This document shows, piece by piece, positions 1-9,484 of a stretch of DNA of 64,000 nt. Origin of the DNA: Sporosarcina sp. FSL K6-2383 (lineage in GTDB: Bacteria; Bacillota; Bacilli; Bacillales_A; Planococcaceae); assembly GCF_038618305.1 (NCBI RefSeq), contig NZ_CP152017.1:2147501-2211500 (forward strand), given 5' to 3'. The stretch's first letter is position 1; every line of letters begins with the position of its first letter. The translations under genes and the position numbers were made by a program. The notes beneath the pieces are model-generated. The model made no database searches. It was not told the origin of the DNA and saw nothing but the letters and a program-made list of their open reading frames with translations.

Positions 1-967
1 GTGGCTCATTATGCAAGAAGTTAAAGACATTCATATCGCTTGTTTGAAGTCCGCCAATGGTTAGGCGGGGGACAAGTCGGATATGAACCCGTTCAGCGCC
101 ATTTTGCGAAACGGGAATAAAGAGTGCGAGATTGAAACTTGTGATACCGATTGTTTCAAAATAACGGAAGAAGCGTGTGATACTATCGGCAAGGTGTTGC
201 CAGTTGTTAGCGTTTAATTCCTCAAGAGAAGTCGCGTTGAATACCCCGATAAAATCGGTGTGACTTTTTGGTGCGAACGCATGTAACCAGTCAATCGTTC
301 CTGCAGTTCCGATGAAACGTTCACCGATTTTGCGCTCCTGTTCAACTAATGCAGCATAGAAATTTTGGTCTTGTGTATCATGAAATTGCCTGGCTGCTTT
401 TGATGTTGTTGCCTGATAATTCGTTGGTTGTTCGGATGCTAATACATGGATATGCGGATGCAAAATACTACCTCCTGATGGTGGTAAGTAGTTCCAGTTG
501 ATGGAGGTATATGTTGTTTTCGAATCTTGCGCAATGACTTTTTTCAAATAATCATGCGCGGCAGAAAATGAATTGGCAATCATCGAACCTGTAAATTCAT
601 TGAGCTTTATATAATGCTGATCACACATGCGAACGACGGCATTATGTTTACTGTATGGGAACAGGTTTGGAAAAACGACTGCTTCGCCTTGTGTGAATCG
701 TCCTCCTGTCACTAATGTTTCAGGAAATGTCGGTGTAAATGATTGGACATTTTCAGGGCAGAAAGGGCATTTACTGCCAGCAGTTTCTTTTGCAAGTTCT
801 GTATAATCTGTTGGGATGAACGGAGCGCCAGGGTCGAAAATAATACGTGAAGTTTCACCCGTAAGTGGATCTTGACGGATTTCTGTTTGACGATCAATGA
901 GCTTTTGGTCTTGCATGGGATCATGGAATGTGAAAAATTCTTTATGTGCAGTGAATTGGATTGTCAT
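1..967 (-). CDS. GalT-like nucleotidyltransferase, HIT fold (truncated by the window edge)
   Basis: An uninterrupted minus-strand frame runs from ATG at 967 to the window edge, giving about 322 residues; the C-terminus is missing. An AGGGGGA ribosome-binding site sits 6 bases upstream. The protein resembles galactose-1-phosphate uridylyltransferases and their uncharacterised relatives (DUF4931 type): a zinc-type CPFC pair (C67, C70), an FPNLFP segment near 99-104, and an HPHIH histidine motif at 170-174 that would carry the nucleotidyl intermediate. No galK or galE lies nearby, so a true Leloir-pathway role is doubtful. Family placement is by motif reading. The substrate is unknown; another sugar-1-phosphate or a nucleotide is possible. 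Confidence 0.75.
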   Translation of the reverse strand, partial: MTIQFTAHKEFFTFHDPMQDQKLIDRQTEIRQDPLTGETSRIIFDPGAPFIPTDYTELAKETAGSKCPFCPENVQSFTPTFPETLVTGGRFTQGEAVVFPNLFPYSKHNAVVRMCDQHYIKLNEFTGSMIANSFSAAHDYLKKVIAQDSKTTYTSINWNYLPPSGGSILHPHIHVLASEQPTNYQATTSKAARQFHDTQDQNFYAALVEQERKIGERFIGTAGTIDWLHAFAPKSHTDFIGVFNATSLEELNANNWQHLADSITRFFRYFETIGITSFNLALFIPVSQNGAERVHIRLVPRLTIGGLQTSDMNVFNFLHNEP

Positions 968-1100
968 TTTATTTCCCCCTGAAATAATCAATTATGCTAT
1001 ATCTATTCTAACTATAGCTAACGAAAAAGTCATTAAAGTTGTCGCAATTTTTAATATAGAGGGGGATGAAGCGGATTATTTTCTCATATTGATAATTTTT

Positions 1101-1160
1101 ATGGCGAATTTACGTATTTCACGCGATTTCCCCGGAAATACTCGTAATTTCCGAGGAATA
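1101..1160. repeat. Imperfect 20-bp repeats upstream of the 21-bp array
   Basis: Three consecutive 20-base blocks (1101-1120, 1121-1140, 1141-1160) share a core like CG-ATTTCC-CGGAATA. The last two are clearly related; the first is weak. They lie immediately before the longer 21-bp array in the same gene-free spacer. Function unknown. Confidence 0.4.
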
Positions 1161-1177
1161 AAGAGTGGAATAGAATG

Positions 1178-1383
1178 AATTGGACTAGATTCGTGAAACT
1201 GAGCTACGAAATCAGGAAACTGGTTTACCTTTAGCCAGAACTGGACTACCAATTCAGCGAACTGGACTACCTCGGCAAAACTGTCCTACCGATTTGAGAA
1301 ACTGAACTACCTTTATCCGAAACTGGACTACCAATTCCACAAACTGACCCACCGCCAAGCAAAACAGAGCACTTCAGGCCCCC
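1178..1383. repeat. Degenerate tandem repeat, about 21-bp period
   Basis: The core AACTGGACTACC recurs with substitutions at 1178, 1197, 1218, 1239, 1260, 1279, 1300, 1321 and 1342, with a worn tenth unit at about 1363. Steps are 19, 21, 21, 21, 19, 21, 21, 21 and 21 bases. The rest of each unit is variable. The array fills most of the 510-base spacer between the GalT-like gene and katA. No ribosome-binding site or convincing gene is present in this spacer. The period is two helical turns, as in some protein-binding arrays, but no function can be assigned. Confidence 0.75.
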
Positions 1384-1434
1384 TGGCTCAGAGGACTTCT
1401 ACAGTTATCAAACGATATCTTCTGACCATAATAA

Positions 1435-1460
1435 AGGAGTAGCCACATTTGGCTACTCCT
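1435..1460 (-). terminator. katA terminator
   Basis: A perfect 10-bp stem (AGGAGTAGCC / GGCTACTCCT) with a 6-base loop lies 17 bases after the katA stop and is followed on the minus strand by TTTATTAT. Confidence 0.8.
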
Positions 1461-1477
1461 CCCGTATACTAAAATAC

Positions 1478-2965
1478 TTATTTTGCTTCGAATGTTGCTG
1501 CAGCTTCTACTTCGCTCCAAGCGATACCAAGTGCATCTGCTACACCTTGTCCGTAAGCTGGGTCTGCTTTAAAGCAGTGGGTAATATGACGAAGTTGAAT
1601 ATGCTTGTCAACGCCTTGCATATTACGTCCAGTATTTTCGAACAACACTTGCTGTTGTTCTGGACTCATCAGATTGAACAATTTACCTGGTTGCTCGAAG
1701 TAATTGTCATCGTCTTCTCTGAAGTTCCATTGATCTGCTGAACCAAATAGATCAAGTGCTGGATCTTTGTAGCTTGGTTGTTCTTGCCACTCACCATAGC
1801 TGTTTGGCTCATAATGCATTCTACTGCCATGATTACCATCGACACGCATAGCACCATCACGGTGGAAGCTATGAACAGGGCATCTTGGCTGATTGACTGG
1901 AATTTGGTGATGGTTTACACCTAGACGGTAACGTTGCGCATCACCGTATGAGAATAAACGCCCTTGTAGCATTCGGTCTGGTGAGAAACTAATACCAGGT
2001 ACAACGTTTGCTGGTGTGAAAGCAGCTTGTTCTACTTCAGCAAAGTAGTTATCTGGATTACGGTTTAGTTCGAATTCGCCAACTTCAATAAGTGGGAAGT
2101 CTTCTTTATACCAAACTTTTGTTAGGTCAAATGGATTGTAAGGCATGTTGTTTGCTTGTTCTTCTGTCATCACTTGGATATACATTTTCCATTTCGGGAA
2201 GTTACCGTTTTCGATGTTGTCGTAAAGGTCACGCTGATGGCTCTCGCGGTCTTTCCCAACAACGACCTCAGCTTCCTGATCTGTTAGGTTTTCGATGCCT
2301 TGTTGTGAACGCATATGGAATTTTACCCAAACACGTTCATTTTGTTCATTGATCATACTGAATGTATGGCTTCCGAAACCGTGCATTGTACGATATGAAC
2401 TTGGAAGTCCGCGATCACTCATGACGATTGTTACTTGGTGAAGTGCTTCAGGTAGTGATGTCCAGAAGTCCCAGTTGTTATTTGCACTACGCATATTTGT
2501 ACGTGGGTCACGTTTAACTGCGTGGTTTAAGTCAGGGAATTGCATTGGATCTCTGAAGAAGAATACAGGTGTGTTGTTTCCAACAAGGTCCCAGTTCCCT
2601 TCTTCTGTATAGAAGCGTGCAGAGAATCCACGAATATCACGTTCTGCATCAGCACCACCGCGTTCGCCAGCAACAGTCGAAAAACGGAGGAACATATCTG
2701 TTTTCTTACCGACTTCAGAGAAGATTTTAGCTTTTGAATACTGTGAAATATCATGTGTGAGGGTAAATGTACCGTATGCTGCTGAACCTTTCGCGTGCAT
2801 ACGGCGCTCAGGAATTACTTCACGGTCGAAGTGAGCAAGCTTTTCTAGTAGCCAAACATCTTGTAATAGGATTGGACCTCTTGGGCCGGCAGTCATCGAG
2901 TTTTGGTTATCTACGACGGGTGCACCAGCTGCAGTTGTTAATTTTGGTTTTTGATTTTCAGTCAT
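1478..2965 (-). CDS. katA: Catalase (clade 3, small subunit, haem)
   Basis: Monofunctional haem catalase of 495 residues that converts hydrogen peroxide to water and oxygen in the cytoplasm. Catalytic His57 lies in the RRMHAKGS segment, Asn130 in WDLVGNNTP, and the proximal haem ligand Tyr340 in [12 protein letters not shown]. The length and the absence of a C-terminal flavodoxin-like domain fit the small-subunit KatA group of Bacillales. The start is preceded by AGGAGTG. It is transcribed alone and ends at its own hairpin. A PerR-like operator upstream suggests peroxide induction, as known for B. subtilis katA. Confidence 0.97.
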   Translation of the reverse strand: MTENQKPKLTTAAGAPVVDNQNSMTAGPRGPILLQDVWLLEKLAHFDREVIPERRMHAKGSAAYGTFTLTHDISQYSKAKIFSEVGKKTDMFLRFSTVAGERGGADAERDIRGFSARFYTEEGNWDLVGNNTPVFFFRDPMQFPDLNHAVKRDPRTNMRSANNNWDFWTSLPEALHQVTIVMSDRGLPSSYRTMHGFGSHTFSMINEQNERVWVKFHMRSQQGIENLTDQEAEVVVGKDRESHQRDLYDNIENGNFPKWKMYIQVMTEEQANNMPYNPFDLTKVWYKEDFPLIEVGEFELNRNPDNYFAEVEQAAFTPANVVPGISFSPDRMLQGRLFSYGDAQRYRLGVNHHQIPVNQPRCPVHSFHRDGAMRVDGNHGSRMHYEPNSYGEWQEQPSYKDPALDLFGSADQWNFREDDDNYFEQPGKLFNLMSPEQQQVLFENTGRNMQGVDKHIQLRHITHCFKADPAYGQGVADALGIAWSEVEAAATFEAK

Positions 2966-2997
2966 TTAACATCACTCCTCAGATTGTTTTAAATCTT

Positions 2998-3012
2998 ACA
3001 TGATAATGATAA
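2998..3012 (-). promoter_or_regulatory. PerR/Fur-like operator of katA
   Basis: On the minus strand the 15-mer TTATCATTATCATGT matches the PerR consensus TTATAATnATTATAA at 10 or 11 of 14 fixed positions. It overlaps the expected -10 region, with TTGGTA 17 bases further upstream as a possible -35, and lies about 33 bases before the katA start. Such placement would block transcription until PerR is oxidised. PerR itself is not in the window. Confidence 0.6.
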
Positions 3013-3284
3013 CAAATAAAGAATAGTTATACCAATAAAATAGACTTGTAACTGCAAAAATAAGTTTTCAAATGAGAACAATAACTACCTAAATGAGAGG
3101 AAGTTGTTATGAATAGTAAGTTTTAGCTCATACTACAATCCTACAAGCTGTACATATTTGTTTTAAATCTATGTTAAGGATAACATAATATCTATTCTTT
3201 TCGCAAAATTCTAAAATTGTTAACTTTGGATAAATTAGATGCTACACTATTATCATATTCAAGTTTTGAGAGGAGAGAGAAATT

Positions 3285-4769
3285 TTGTTGCAACAGAAAT
3301 TTATAAAAATATTTCTAGCATTCACACTCGTAATGGGGATGACCTTTACTTTTTTTACAGAGCATGCGGCGGCCAAGACAGCAATTGCTTATTCAGGTTT
3401 GCAAAGCTCTGTTGATGCCATTCTACTGGATAACAAGATGAAGGGAGTCTCGAGCAGTGTAGTGATTCGTAAAGCATCCACTGGAGAGATCATTTATCAA
3501 TCCAACGCAGATCAAGCCATTACGCCGGCATCGACGTTGAAAATATTGACAGCGGCAGCAGCACTTGAAACATTGGGTGAAAATTATCAGTTTAAAACTG
3601 AAGTATTGACGAATGGAAAAGTGGCAAAGGGGACATTGAAGGGCAATCTCTATGTTCGTGGGACAGGCGATCCGACGTTGTTGAAAAGTGATTTTGATCA
3701 TTTAGCTACCCAACTAGCTAAACGAGGTGTGAAAAGAGTTGCCGGTAATTTAGTAGGAGATGATACCTGGTTTGATACGGTTCGTCTGTCACCAAGTATT
3801 GACAAAATGGATGAGACCTATTATTATGCAGCGCAAATTTCTGCTTTAACGGTTTCTCCGAACACTGACTATGATGCAGGGACTGTTATTGTTGAGGCGA
3901 AGCCTACTACACGTGGGAAAGTGCCCAAAGTCACCTTGACACCAGCAACAGCTGTTGTACAAGTTGTCAATCGTGCTAAAACGGTTCCCAAAGGCTATAA
4001 AAATACGGTGAAGATTGAACGCCAGTACAAGACAAACAAAATTGTCATTACGGGCAATATGCCGATTGGCTCTACAGGTAAGAGAGAGTGGGTAACGGTG
4101 TCCAATCCAACCGCCTATGCACTCGATGTTTTCAAAAAATCATTAGCGGTGAAAGGAATAACATTTATTCCTTCATCTAAAACAATTCGTGGTAAAACAC
4201 CGGTGAACAGCCAAGTGCTAGTCGTTAAAAATTCAATGCCGCTGAAAAGTTTAATGCGACCATTTATGAAACTGAGCAATAATTCGCATGCGGAAGTGCT
4301 AGCAAAGGCGATGGGGAAAAAGCAATATGGAGAGGGGAGCTGGGGTGCTGGTCTACAGGTGATGCAGGATTATGCACAGTCTGTTGGTTTAGATACGAAC
4401 GAATGGATATTTGAAGACGCTTCAGGCATGTCACATGCTAATAAAATCACCTCTGCGCAATTGACAGAGTTACTCTATCAAGTACGTACAGCACCGTGGT
4501 ATAGCTCGTTCTCGCAGGCATTGCCAGTTGCAGGTTCGCCTGAACGCTTAATTGGTGGAACATTGAAAAGTCGTTTAACAGCAGCACCGGCAAAGGGAAA
4601 GGTGTTTGCAAAAACTGGGAACTTGAACAAAGTTAGTGCGCTGGCAGGCTATGCACAAAACTCGGATGGTGAATTACTAATTTTTAGTGTGTTGACACAA
4701 GACCAAACAGTTAGTACGGTACCCATTTTAGATCGAATTGCGACTGTCATTGCAAGCTCTAAAAAATGA
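3285..4769 (+). CDS. dacC: D-alanyl-D-alanine carboxypeptidase / endopeptidase, peptidase S13 (PBP4a type)
   Basis: Penicillin-binding protein of 494 residues that trims the terminal D-Ala of muropeptides or cleaves cross-links. A signal peptide (about 1-30, ending near HAAA) exports it. The three active-site motifs are present: SxxK at 83-86 (STLK), SxN at 331-333 (SNN) and KTG at 443-445. The long insert between SxxK and SxN is characteristic of the S13 family; B. subtilis DacC is nearly the same length. The start is TTG at 3285, chosen because AGGAG lies 9 bases upstream. The stop codon touches a structured repeat, and ilvA converges from the right. Confidence 0.9.
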   Translation: MLQQKFIKIFLAFTLVMGMTFTFFTEHAAAKTAIAYSGLQSSVDAILLDNKMKGVSSSVVIRKASTGEIIYQSNADQAITPASTLKILTAAAALETLGENYQFKTEVLTNGKVAKGTLKGNLYVRGTGDPTLLKSDFDHLATQLAKRGVKRVAGNLVGDDTWFDTVRLSPSIDKMDETYYYAAQISALTVSPNTDYDAGTVIVEAKPTTRGKVPKVTLTPATAVVQVVNRAKTVPKGYKNTVKIERQYKTNKIVITGNMPIGSTGKREWVTVSNPTAYALDVFKKSLAVKGITFIPSSKTIRGKTPVNSQVLVVKNSMPLKSLMRPFMKLSNNSHAEVLAKAMGKKQYGEGSWGAGLQVMQDYAQSVGLDTNEWIFEDASGMSHANKITSAQLTELLYQVRTAPWYSSFSQALPVAGSPERLIGGTLKSRLTAAPAKGKVFAKTGNLNKVSALAGYAQNSDGELLIFSVLTQDQTVSTVPILDRIATVIASSKK

Positions 4770-4854
4770 ATTACGCCTCTGCGTAATTGAGTCCAGATTT
4801 TTAATCGAGCTTGCTCGATTGACTCCTCTCAAAATCTGTGACATCCGCCGGAGG
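4769..4854. repeat. Structured 86-bp intergenic repeat, copy A
   Basis: It starts at the last base of the dacC stop. Stem 1 is AATTACGC/GCGTAATT (4769-4788). Stem 2 is AATCGAGC/GCTCGATT (4803-4820). Stem 3, CAGATTTT/AAAATCTG, encloses stem 2. The copy ends with GACATCCGCCGGAGG. A copy of exactly the same length lies at 62048-62133 with 75 of 86 identical bases, and most differences preserve pairing. Copy A is followed by one more long stem, 4858-4870 with 4884-4896. A repeated RNA or DNA element seems likely; function unknown. Confidence 0.8.
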
Positions 4855-4898
4855 CTTTATTTTCGTTCAGTAGGTCTTTTCTGCTGAATGAAAATAAA

Positions 4899-4946
4899 AT
4901 AACCCCGGTGATCAACGATTTTTATCACGTCGATTACCGGGGTTAT
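4899..4946 (-). terminator. ilvA terminator
   Basis: The stem ATAACCCCGGT / ACCGGGGTTAT directly abuts the ilvA stop and is followed on the minus strand by TTTTATTTT. It probably stops ilvA transcription and may weakly stop dacC readthrough. Confidence 0.8.
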
Positions 4947-6215
4947 TTAGATGAGTAGATCAAATAATGTGCTATCCTTGTTAACTTCTTTAAAGGAGAA
5001 GCCGCAGTCATTCATGCGTTGAACGAGACCGTGATAATCTTCTTTTCGTTTGATTTCAACGCCGACTAGTCCAGGACCGCTTTCCTTGTTATTTTTCTTC
5101 GTATATTCAAAAGTAGTTATATCGTCATCTGGTCCAAGGACTTCATCTAAAAATTGGCGTAAAGCTCCTGCGCGCTGCGGGAAGTTGACGATGAAGTAAT
5201 AGAGAAGACCTTCGTACAGTAATGATTTCTCCTTGATTTCTTGCATCCTACCAATATCATTGTTCCCTCCACTAATGACACAAACAACCGATTTCCCTTT
5301 AATTTCATCTTTGTAAAAATCGAGTGCTGCAATCGGTAAGGCTCCCGCTGGTTCAGCAATAATCGCATACTCATTGTACAAACTCAAAATTGCCGAACAA
5401 ACTTTACCCTCAGGAACAAGCACGATATCTTCCAAATATTTGCGGCAAATTTCATACGTTAATCGTCCTGCACATTGTACAGCAGCGCCATCTACAAATT
5501 TGTCGATTTTATCAAGAACAGTGACTTCTCCATTATTAAATGCGGCCTTCATACTGCCAGCACCTTCAGGCTCTACACCAATCATACGTGTATGAGGCGA
5601 AACATTTTTAATATAGGTGCTTAAACCCGCCATCAGACCTCCGCCGCCAATACTGGCGAATACAAAGTCGAGAGGTTCTTCGATATCATTCATCATTTCA
5701 ACTGCGACTGTTCCTTGTCCTGCGATAACATCATAGTCATCGAAAGGATGGATGAAGATCCGATCGTTTTCACTCGCGTATTTAGTAGCGTGAGCAGAAG
5801 TGTCATCGAATGTATCACCGACTAGAACAATTTCAACGACATTTTTACCGAACATTTTTACTTGGTTAATCTTTTGTTTAGGCGTTGTTTGAGGCATGAA
5901 GATTTTCGCATCAATACCTAATTGTGCACAGGCATAGGCGACACCTTGCGCATGATTGCCTGCGCTAGCACAGACAACACCTTTTTCACGTGCTTCCGTT
6001 TCAATGCTTTGAATTTTATAGTAAGCGCCACGCAGTTTGAAAGAACGCACATGCTGCAAGTCTTCTCGCTTGACGTATACATGGCAATCGTATTTTTCAG
6101 ATAGTCGTTCATTTTTCTGTAATGGTGTATGGGCAACGACATCCTTTAATAACTGGTTGGCGATAAGAATTTCTTCTACATGAAAGGTTTTAGGTTCTGT
6201 GTGAGTAAGATTCAT
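4947..6215 (-). CDS. ilvA: Threonine dehydratase (biosynthetic, PLP-dependent)
   Basis: Converts threonine to 2-oxobutanoate and ammonia, the first committed step of isoleucine synthesis. The PLP lysine is in RSFKLRGAY near residue 60, the phosphate-binding SIGGGGLMAG loop is near 188-197, and a C-terminal ACT-like regulatory domain begins around YFIVNFPQRAGALR. Full length and closely like B. subtilis IlvA. An in-frame ATG at 6236 would add 7 residues, but GGAGGT overlaps its first codons; the ATG at 6215 has that site about 13 bases upstream and is preferred. It stands alone, without other ilv genes, and no T-box leader is visible in the short upstream region. Confidence 0.93.
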   Translation of the reverse strand: MNLTHTEPKTFHVEEILIANQLLKDVVAHTPLQKNERLSEKYDCHVYVKREDLQHVRSFKLRGAYYKIQSIETEAREKGVVCASAGNHAQGVAYACAQLGIDAKIFMPQTTPKQKINQVKMFGKNVVEIVLVGDTFDDTSAHATKYASENDRIFIHPFDDYDVIAGQGTVAVEMMNDIEEPLDFVFASIGGGGLMAGLSTYIKNVSPHTRMIGVEPEGAGSMKAAFNNGEVTVLDKIDKFVDGAAVQCAGRLTYEICRKYLEDIVLVPEGKVCSAILSLYNEYAIIAEPAGALPIAALDFYKDEIKGKSVVCVISGGNNDIGRMQEIKEKSLLYEGLLYYFIVNFPQRAGALRQFLDEVLGPDDDITTFEYTKKNNKESGPGLVGVEIKRKEDYHGLVQRMNDCGFSFKEVNKDSTLFDLLI

Positions 6216-6322
6216 AGTTTTGTCAATAACCTCCATTAATCATTTGAACATTTTTAAATCATAACACAACATTCTAACAATTAACACTATAGTGTTTGAA
6301 ATAATCGGAAATAACGATTATA

Positions 6323-7222
6323 TTACGTTGTTAGAACTAGTGTGAGTGCTTGCACTTGAATCGAAATCATTAACGGAGTGGAGGTGATGATTTCTCCGTC
6401 TACAATGACAGCAACAGGTCGATCCGTATGTATGTAAAGTTCTTTTCCTTCTATGTAAGTTACACCTTTATGATTAACTGGTTGTCCACGCAAGAGAGCT
6501 GGGAAAAGTTGCAATAGAATTCTCATGCGCCCGACATCATGGAGCATCGTTAAGTTAAACTGCCCATCAGTTGGCTTTGCTTGAGGGCAAACGATTAATC
6601 CACCACCATAGGAGGATGTATTGCCACATGCAATTAACCAAGTAGTATTCAAAGGGTAGTACGTGTCGTCAATTGTCACCCGACTTGAAAAAGGCTGAAA
6701 GGATAGTAATTCTAATACGGTAGCAATAGTATAGGCGAAAGAGCCGATTCCGAACTTATTGAGAATAGGCTTGTACCAAGATTGATTGACACGCTGCCCA
6801 ATCATGGCATCGATACCAACGCCGGCGACTGTAATTCCTAAGCGTCCGTTAACGTTCAGTAAATCAATTGCTGTTGTTTGATGCGCTAGCAATTGCTCGA
6901 TAAATCGGGCAGGCTGCGTCGTTAGCCTAAACATGCGTGCTGTGTCATTGCCGGAGCCTGCTGGCAGGATTGCGAGGGGAATTGCCGTCTTCGCTATGCA
7001 TTGAACGACGGAGCCCACCGTTCCGTCTCCGCCAATAACCGCAATGGCTTTAAGTGTATTACGTTTCAATTGTAGTTCAATAAAGCTTTGTGCATCGGTT
7101 TCTGAGCTACTAATGAGTACACGGTAATCGATACCGCGTTGTCGTAAAATAGGTTCTGTTTCACTCCACAATCCCATAGCGTGACCTTTCCCTGCATTTG
7201 GATTGACAATAAATACATACAC
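6323..7222 (-). CDS. Diacylglycerol kinase-family lipid kinase (YegS/BmrU type)
   Basis: Soluble lipid kinase of 299 residues with an N-terminal diacylglycerol-kinase catalytic domain. The nucleotide-binding NPNAGKG segment is at 8-14, the signature GGDGT near 64-68, and PAGSGND near 87-93; the C-terminal half has the usual beta-sandwich with GVGIDA. The start is GTG with AGAGGTG upstream. Members phosphorylate diacylglycerol or related lipids, but the in vivo substrate here cannot be read from sequence. It resembles YtlR/BmrU more than the essential DgkB. It is transcribed in the same direction as ilvA, but the 100-base gap argues against tight coupling. Confidence 0.85.
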   Translation of the reverse strand: MYVFIVNPNAGKGHAMGLWSETEPILRQRGIDYRVLISSSETDAQSFIELQLKRNTLKAIAVIGGDGTVGSVVQCIAKTAIPLAILPAGSGNDTARMFRLTTQPARFIEQLLAHQTTAIDLLNVNGRLGITVAGVGIDAMIGQRVNQSWYKPILNKFGIGSFAYTIATVLELLSFQPFSSRVTIDDTYYPLNTTWLIACGNTSSYGGGLIVCPQAKPTDGQFNLTMLHDVGRMRILLQLFPALLRGQPVNHKGVTYIEGKELYIHTDRPVAVIVDGEIITSTPLMISIQVQALTLVLTT

Positions 7223-7537
7223 TCTATCACCTCTTTTCTTTTAACCCAGTTTAACATATATATTTGTTGTACAAAGATACTATCTTCAATCTAGCGAGAG
7301 TCGTCCCGAAACGTAGGGGGAAATTTAATAGGATTGTTTATTTTAATCTATTGTAGGGAATATGAGACACAAGATAAGCGCTAGAACAGATGATTATCAC
7401 GAGAATAGCAGTCGCTCTATGAGTGTTCATCAAAACTTCGAAACTTAGTGCTTTGTTTCTACTTTAATATATAGTATTATTGGAGTTTGGTGTAGGTAAT
7501 ATTTACCTAGCAGTAAGTTTAAGTAGGGGGAAAGAAA

Positions 7538-9238
7538 ATGAAGAATACATTGACGGTGCAACTTGGTGCAATTATTGTCGGAATTATGATTGCGATGTTA
7601 GCGATTACATCCATTGCAACTTATAAAACAGCTTATGATAAATTATATGATGCAGCAGGTATCGAAGCTTATGGTTGTGCGAACATTACTACTGGTTTGA
7701 TTAGCTCGGATGATGTGAAAAAAATGCTCGATGGCGACCTTCAAATAATGGATGAGGTTGGTAAGCAATTGAATTGGACGATTGAGCATAAAAACATCTT
7801 TGAAACACAATATATTCTTGATTTAAATGGTGAAATTTTAGCCCTCGATGATAACTTACGTGAAAAAGGACTTAAACCGGGGGATTCAGTTCCGTTAGAC
7901 GCAAAAGCTCTCGCTATGCTGTTGGAAGAGAAGCACTCGACGTACACAGAGCTATACGAATTTAAAGGACTGGAACGTTTATCAGGTTATGCGCCAATAT
8001 TTGAGAACCATGATCCGACTGGGGAAATTATAGCCATTAGTGTTATTGATTTTGACGGAGCGATTGTGGGAGAACGAACATGGGAAGTTGTGAGAAATGG
8101 TATTCTGATTAGCCTGATTCCAATGATTTTTGCGTCACTTGTTACACTATACCTAATCAGAAGGAAAACGAAACCGATATCGGATCTGATTACTCATGCA
8201 AAAAAGATTGCTGACGGCAACCTTGCGATTGAGGATACAGTAGTCAAGGGAAATGATGAAATTGCTGATCTTGGAAAGACATTGAATGTTATGACGACAA
8301 ATTTGCGCAATATGATTGGCACAGTGCAAACAACCGCCGTTCAATTGACACATAACTCTATTGAAACAGCTGCTTCGTTGAATGAAATGCAGCGTGCAGC
8401 TGAACAAGTTTCATATAACATGGGGGAAACAGCCTCCTCGATTTCTGATGGTACAACGAATGCAGAACATGCAGCAGCTATCTTGTCATCGTTAGCGGAC
8501 GATCTACAGGATTCCAAAATGAAAGCAGAACAAAGTGTAGAAAACTCTCATCGGACGATGCGGATTGCCGAAGAAGGACAGCAGCGTGCGAATGATATTA
8601 GTAGTGATATTGGAAAAATTCGCAAATCGTCTTTAGAAGTCGGTAATACCATTCAGAATCTGATTGAAGCTACAACGAAAATTCAAGCTATTACAGGAAC
8701 CATTGCGGGTATTGCATCGCAAACAAATTTACTTGCTTTGAATGCCTCCATTGAAGCGGCACGTGCTGGTGAGCATGGTAAAGGATTTGCCGTTGTTGCT
8801 GAGGAAGTACGAAAGCTTGCTGAACAATCCAATGAAGAAGTACTGGAAGTAGAAAAAATTGTGCAAGGGATTTCAGAAATTATCGGGCAAGTTGTCATTT
8901 CTACATCAGAGAGTACAAAGCTTGTTGAATCTGGAACAAAAACAGTACGTTTAACAGCGCAATCGTTGGGTCATATTTCAGATGCTGTAGCAGAAACGGT
9001 TGGCGAAATTGAGATGATTTCAAAATTGGCGACAGCTGAAGCAGAAAGTTCAGATCGTGTTGTGGCACTCATCAATCAGTTGGCACAATCGATTCATGTC
9101 ATTGATGACTCCACAAATAATATTTCAGCGGCTGTTGAAGAGACGACAGCATCGATTGAAGAAGTTGCTATACGCTCAAGTGAGACAAGTCAGATGGCGC
9201 AGGAACTTGAACAGTCAGTAGGTCAATTTAAATTATAA
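7538..9238 (+). CDS. Methyl-accepting chemotaxis protein
   Basis: Transmembrane chemoreceptor of 566 residues, the same length as B. subtilis YvaQ. TM1 is at about 8-28, an extracellular sensor at 29-187, TM2 at 188-208, HAMP to about 260, and a cytoplasmic signalling domain whose hairpin tip carries the conserved segment [16 protein letters not shown]. Glu/Gln-rich methylation helices flank the tip. The sensor ligand is unknown. The start has AGGGGGA upstream and an intrinsic terminator follows, so the gene is monocistronic. No chemotaxis or flagellar genes are nearby, typical of scattered receptor genes. Confidence 0.93.
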   Translation: MKNTLTVQLGAIIVGIMIAMLAITSIATYKTAYDKLYDAAGIEAYGCANITTGLISSDDVKKMLDGDLQIMDEVGKQLNWTIEHKNIFETQYILDLNGEILALDDNLREKGLKPGDSVPLDAKALAMLLEEKHSTYTELYEFKGLERLSGYAPIFENHDPTGEIIAISVIDFDGAIVGERTWEVVRNGILISLIPMIFASLVTLYLIRRKTKPISDLITHAKKIADGNLAIEDTVVKGNDEIADLGKTLNVMTTNLRNMIGTVQTTAVQLTHNSIETAASLNEMQRAAEQVSYNMGETASSISDGTTNAEHAAAILSSLADDLQDSKMKAEQSVENSHRTMRIAEEGQQRANDISSDIGKIRKSSLEVGNTIQNLIEATTKIQAITGTIAGIASQTNLLALNASIEAARAGEHGKGFAVVAEEVRKLAEQSNEEVLEVEKIVQGISEIIGQVVISTSESTKLVESGTKTVRLTAQSLGHISDAVAETVGEIEMISKLATAEAESSDRVVALINQLAQSIHVIDDSTNNISAAVEETTASIEEVAIRSSETSQMAQELEQSVGQFKL

Positions 9239-9242
9239 AAAA

Positions 9243-9290
9243 GAAATCCCCTTGCAAAAGCGAAAAAACGTTTGCTGGGGATTTCTTTTT
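9243..9290 (+). terminator. Terminator of the chemoreceptor gene
   Basis: The stem GAAATCCCC / GGGGATTTC with a T-run lies four bases after the stop. The interior can add a short GCAAA/TTTGC pairing. Confidence 0.9.
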
Positions 9291-9484
9291 ATTACGTTTG
9301 AAAGATTATTTTCAAATCATTAAAAACAACTGGGCGTTAATTCAATAAGGAGAAAACGACGCTCAATTCTTAATAATGCAGCTACTCTAATAGGAGCAAA
9401 AGAGTTACATCTTCTATCGGAATACATTATAATTTTCAGTGGACAATTATTTGTACCATACTATTTTTAAAAAGGAGAATACAC

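Noticed and set aside
897..1178. 93-codon plus-strand ORF left of the repeat
   Set aside because: No ribosome-binding site; its first part is antisense to the GalT-like start and its end runs through repeats, with no protein-like composition.
1178..1383. CRISPR-like array
   Set aside because: Units are about 21 bp with no separate spacers of 30 bp, conservation is partial, and no cas genes are present. It is a degenerate tandem repeat.
6237..6322. T-box or CodY control in front of ilvA
   Set aside because: The upstream region is under 90 bases and lacks the T-box sequence, specifier hairpin, or a good CodY palindrome.
9293..9484. Riboswitch in the leader of the amino-acid binding-protein gene
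   Set aside because: Small stems are present (TGGGCGT/ACGCTCA and ACTCT/AGAGT), but the conserved cores of SAM, lysine or glycine riboswitches were not found.
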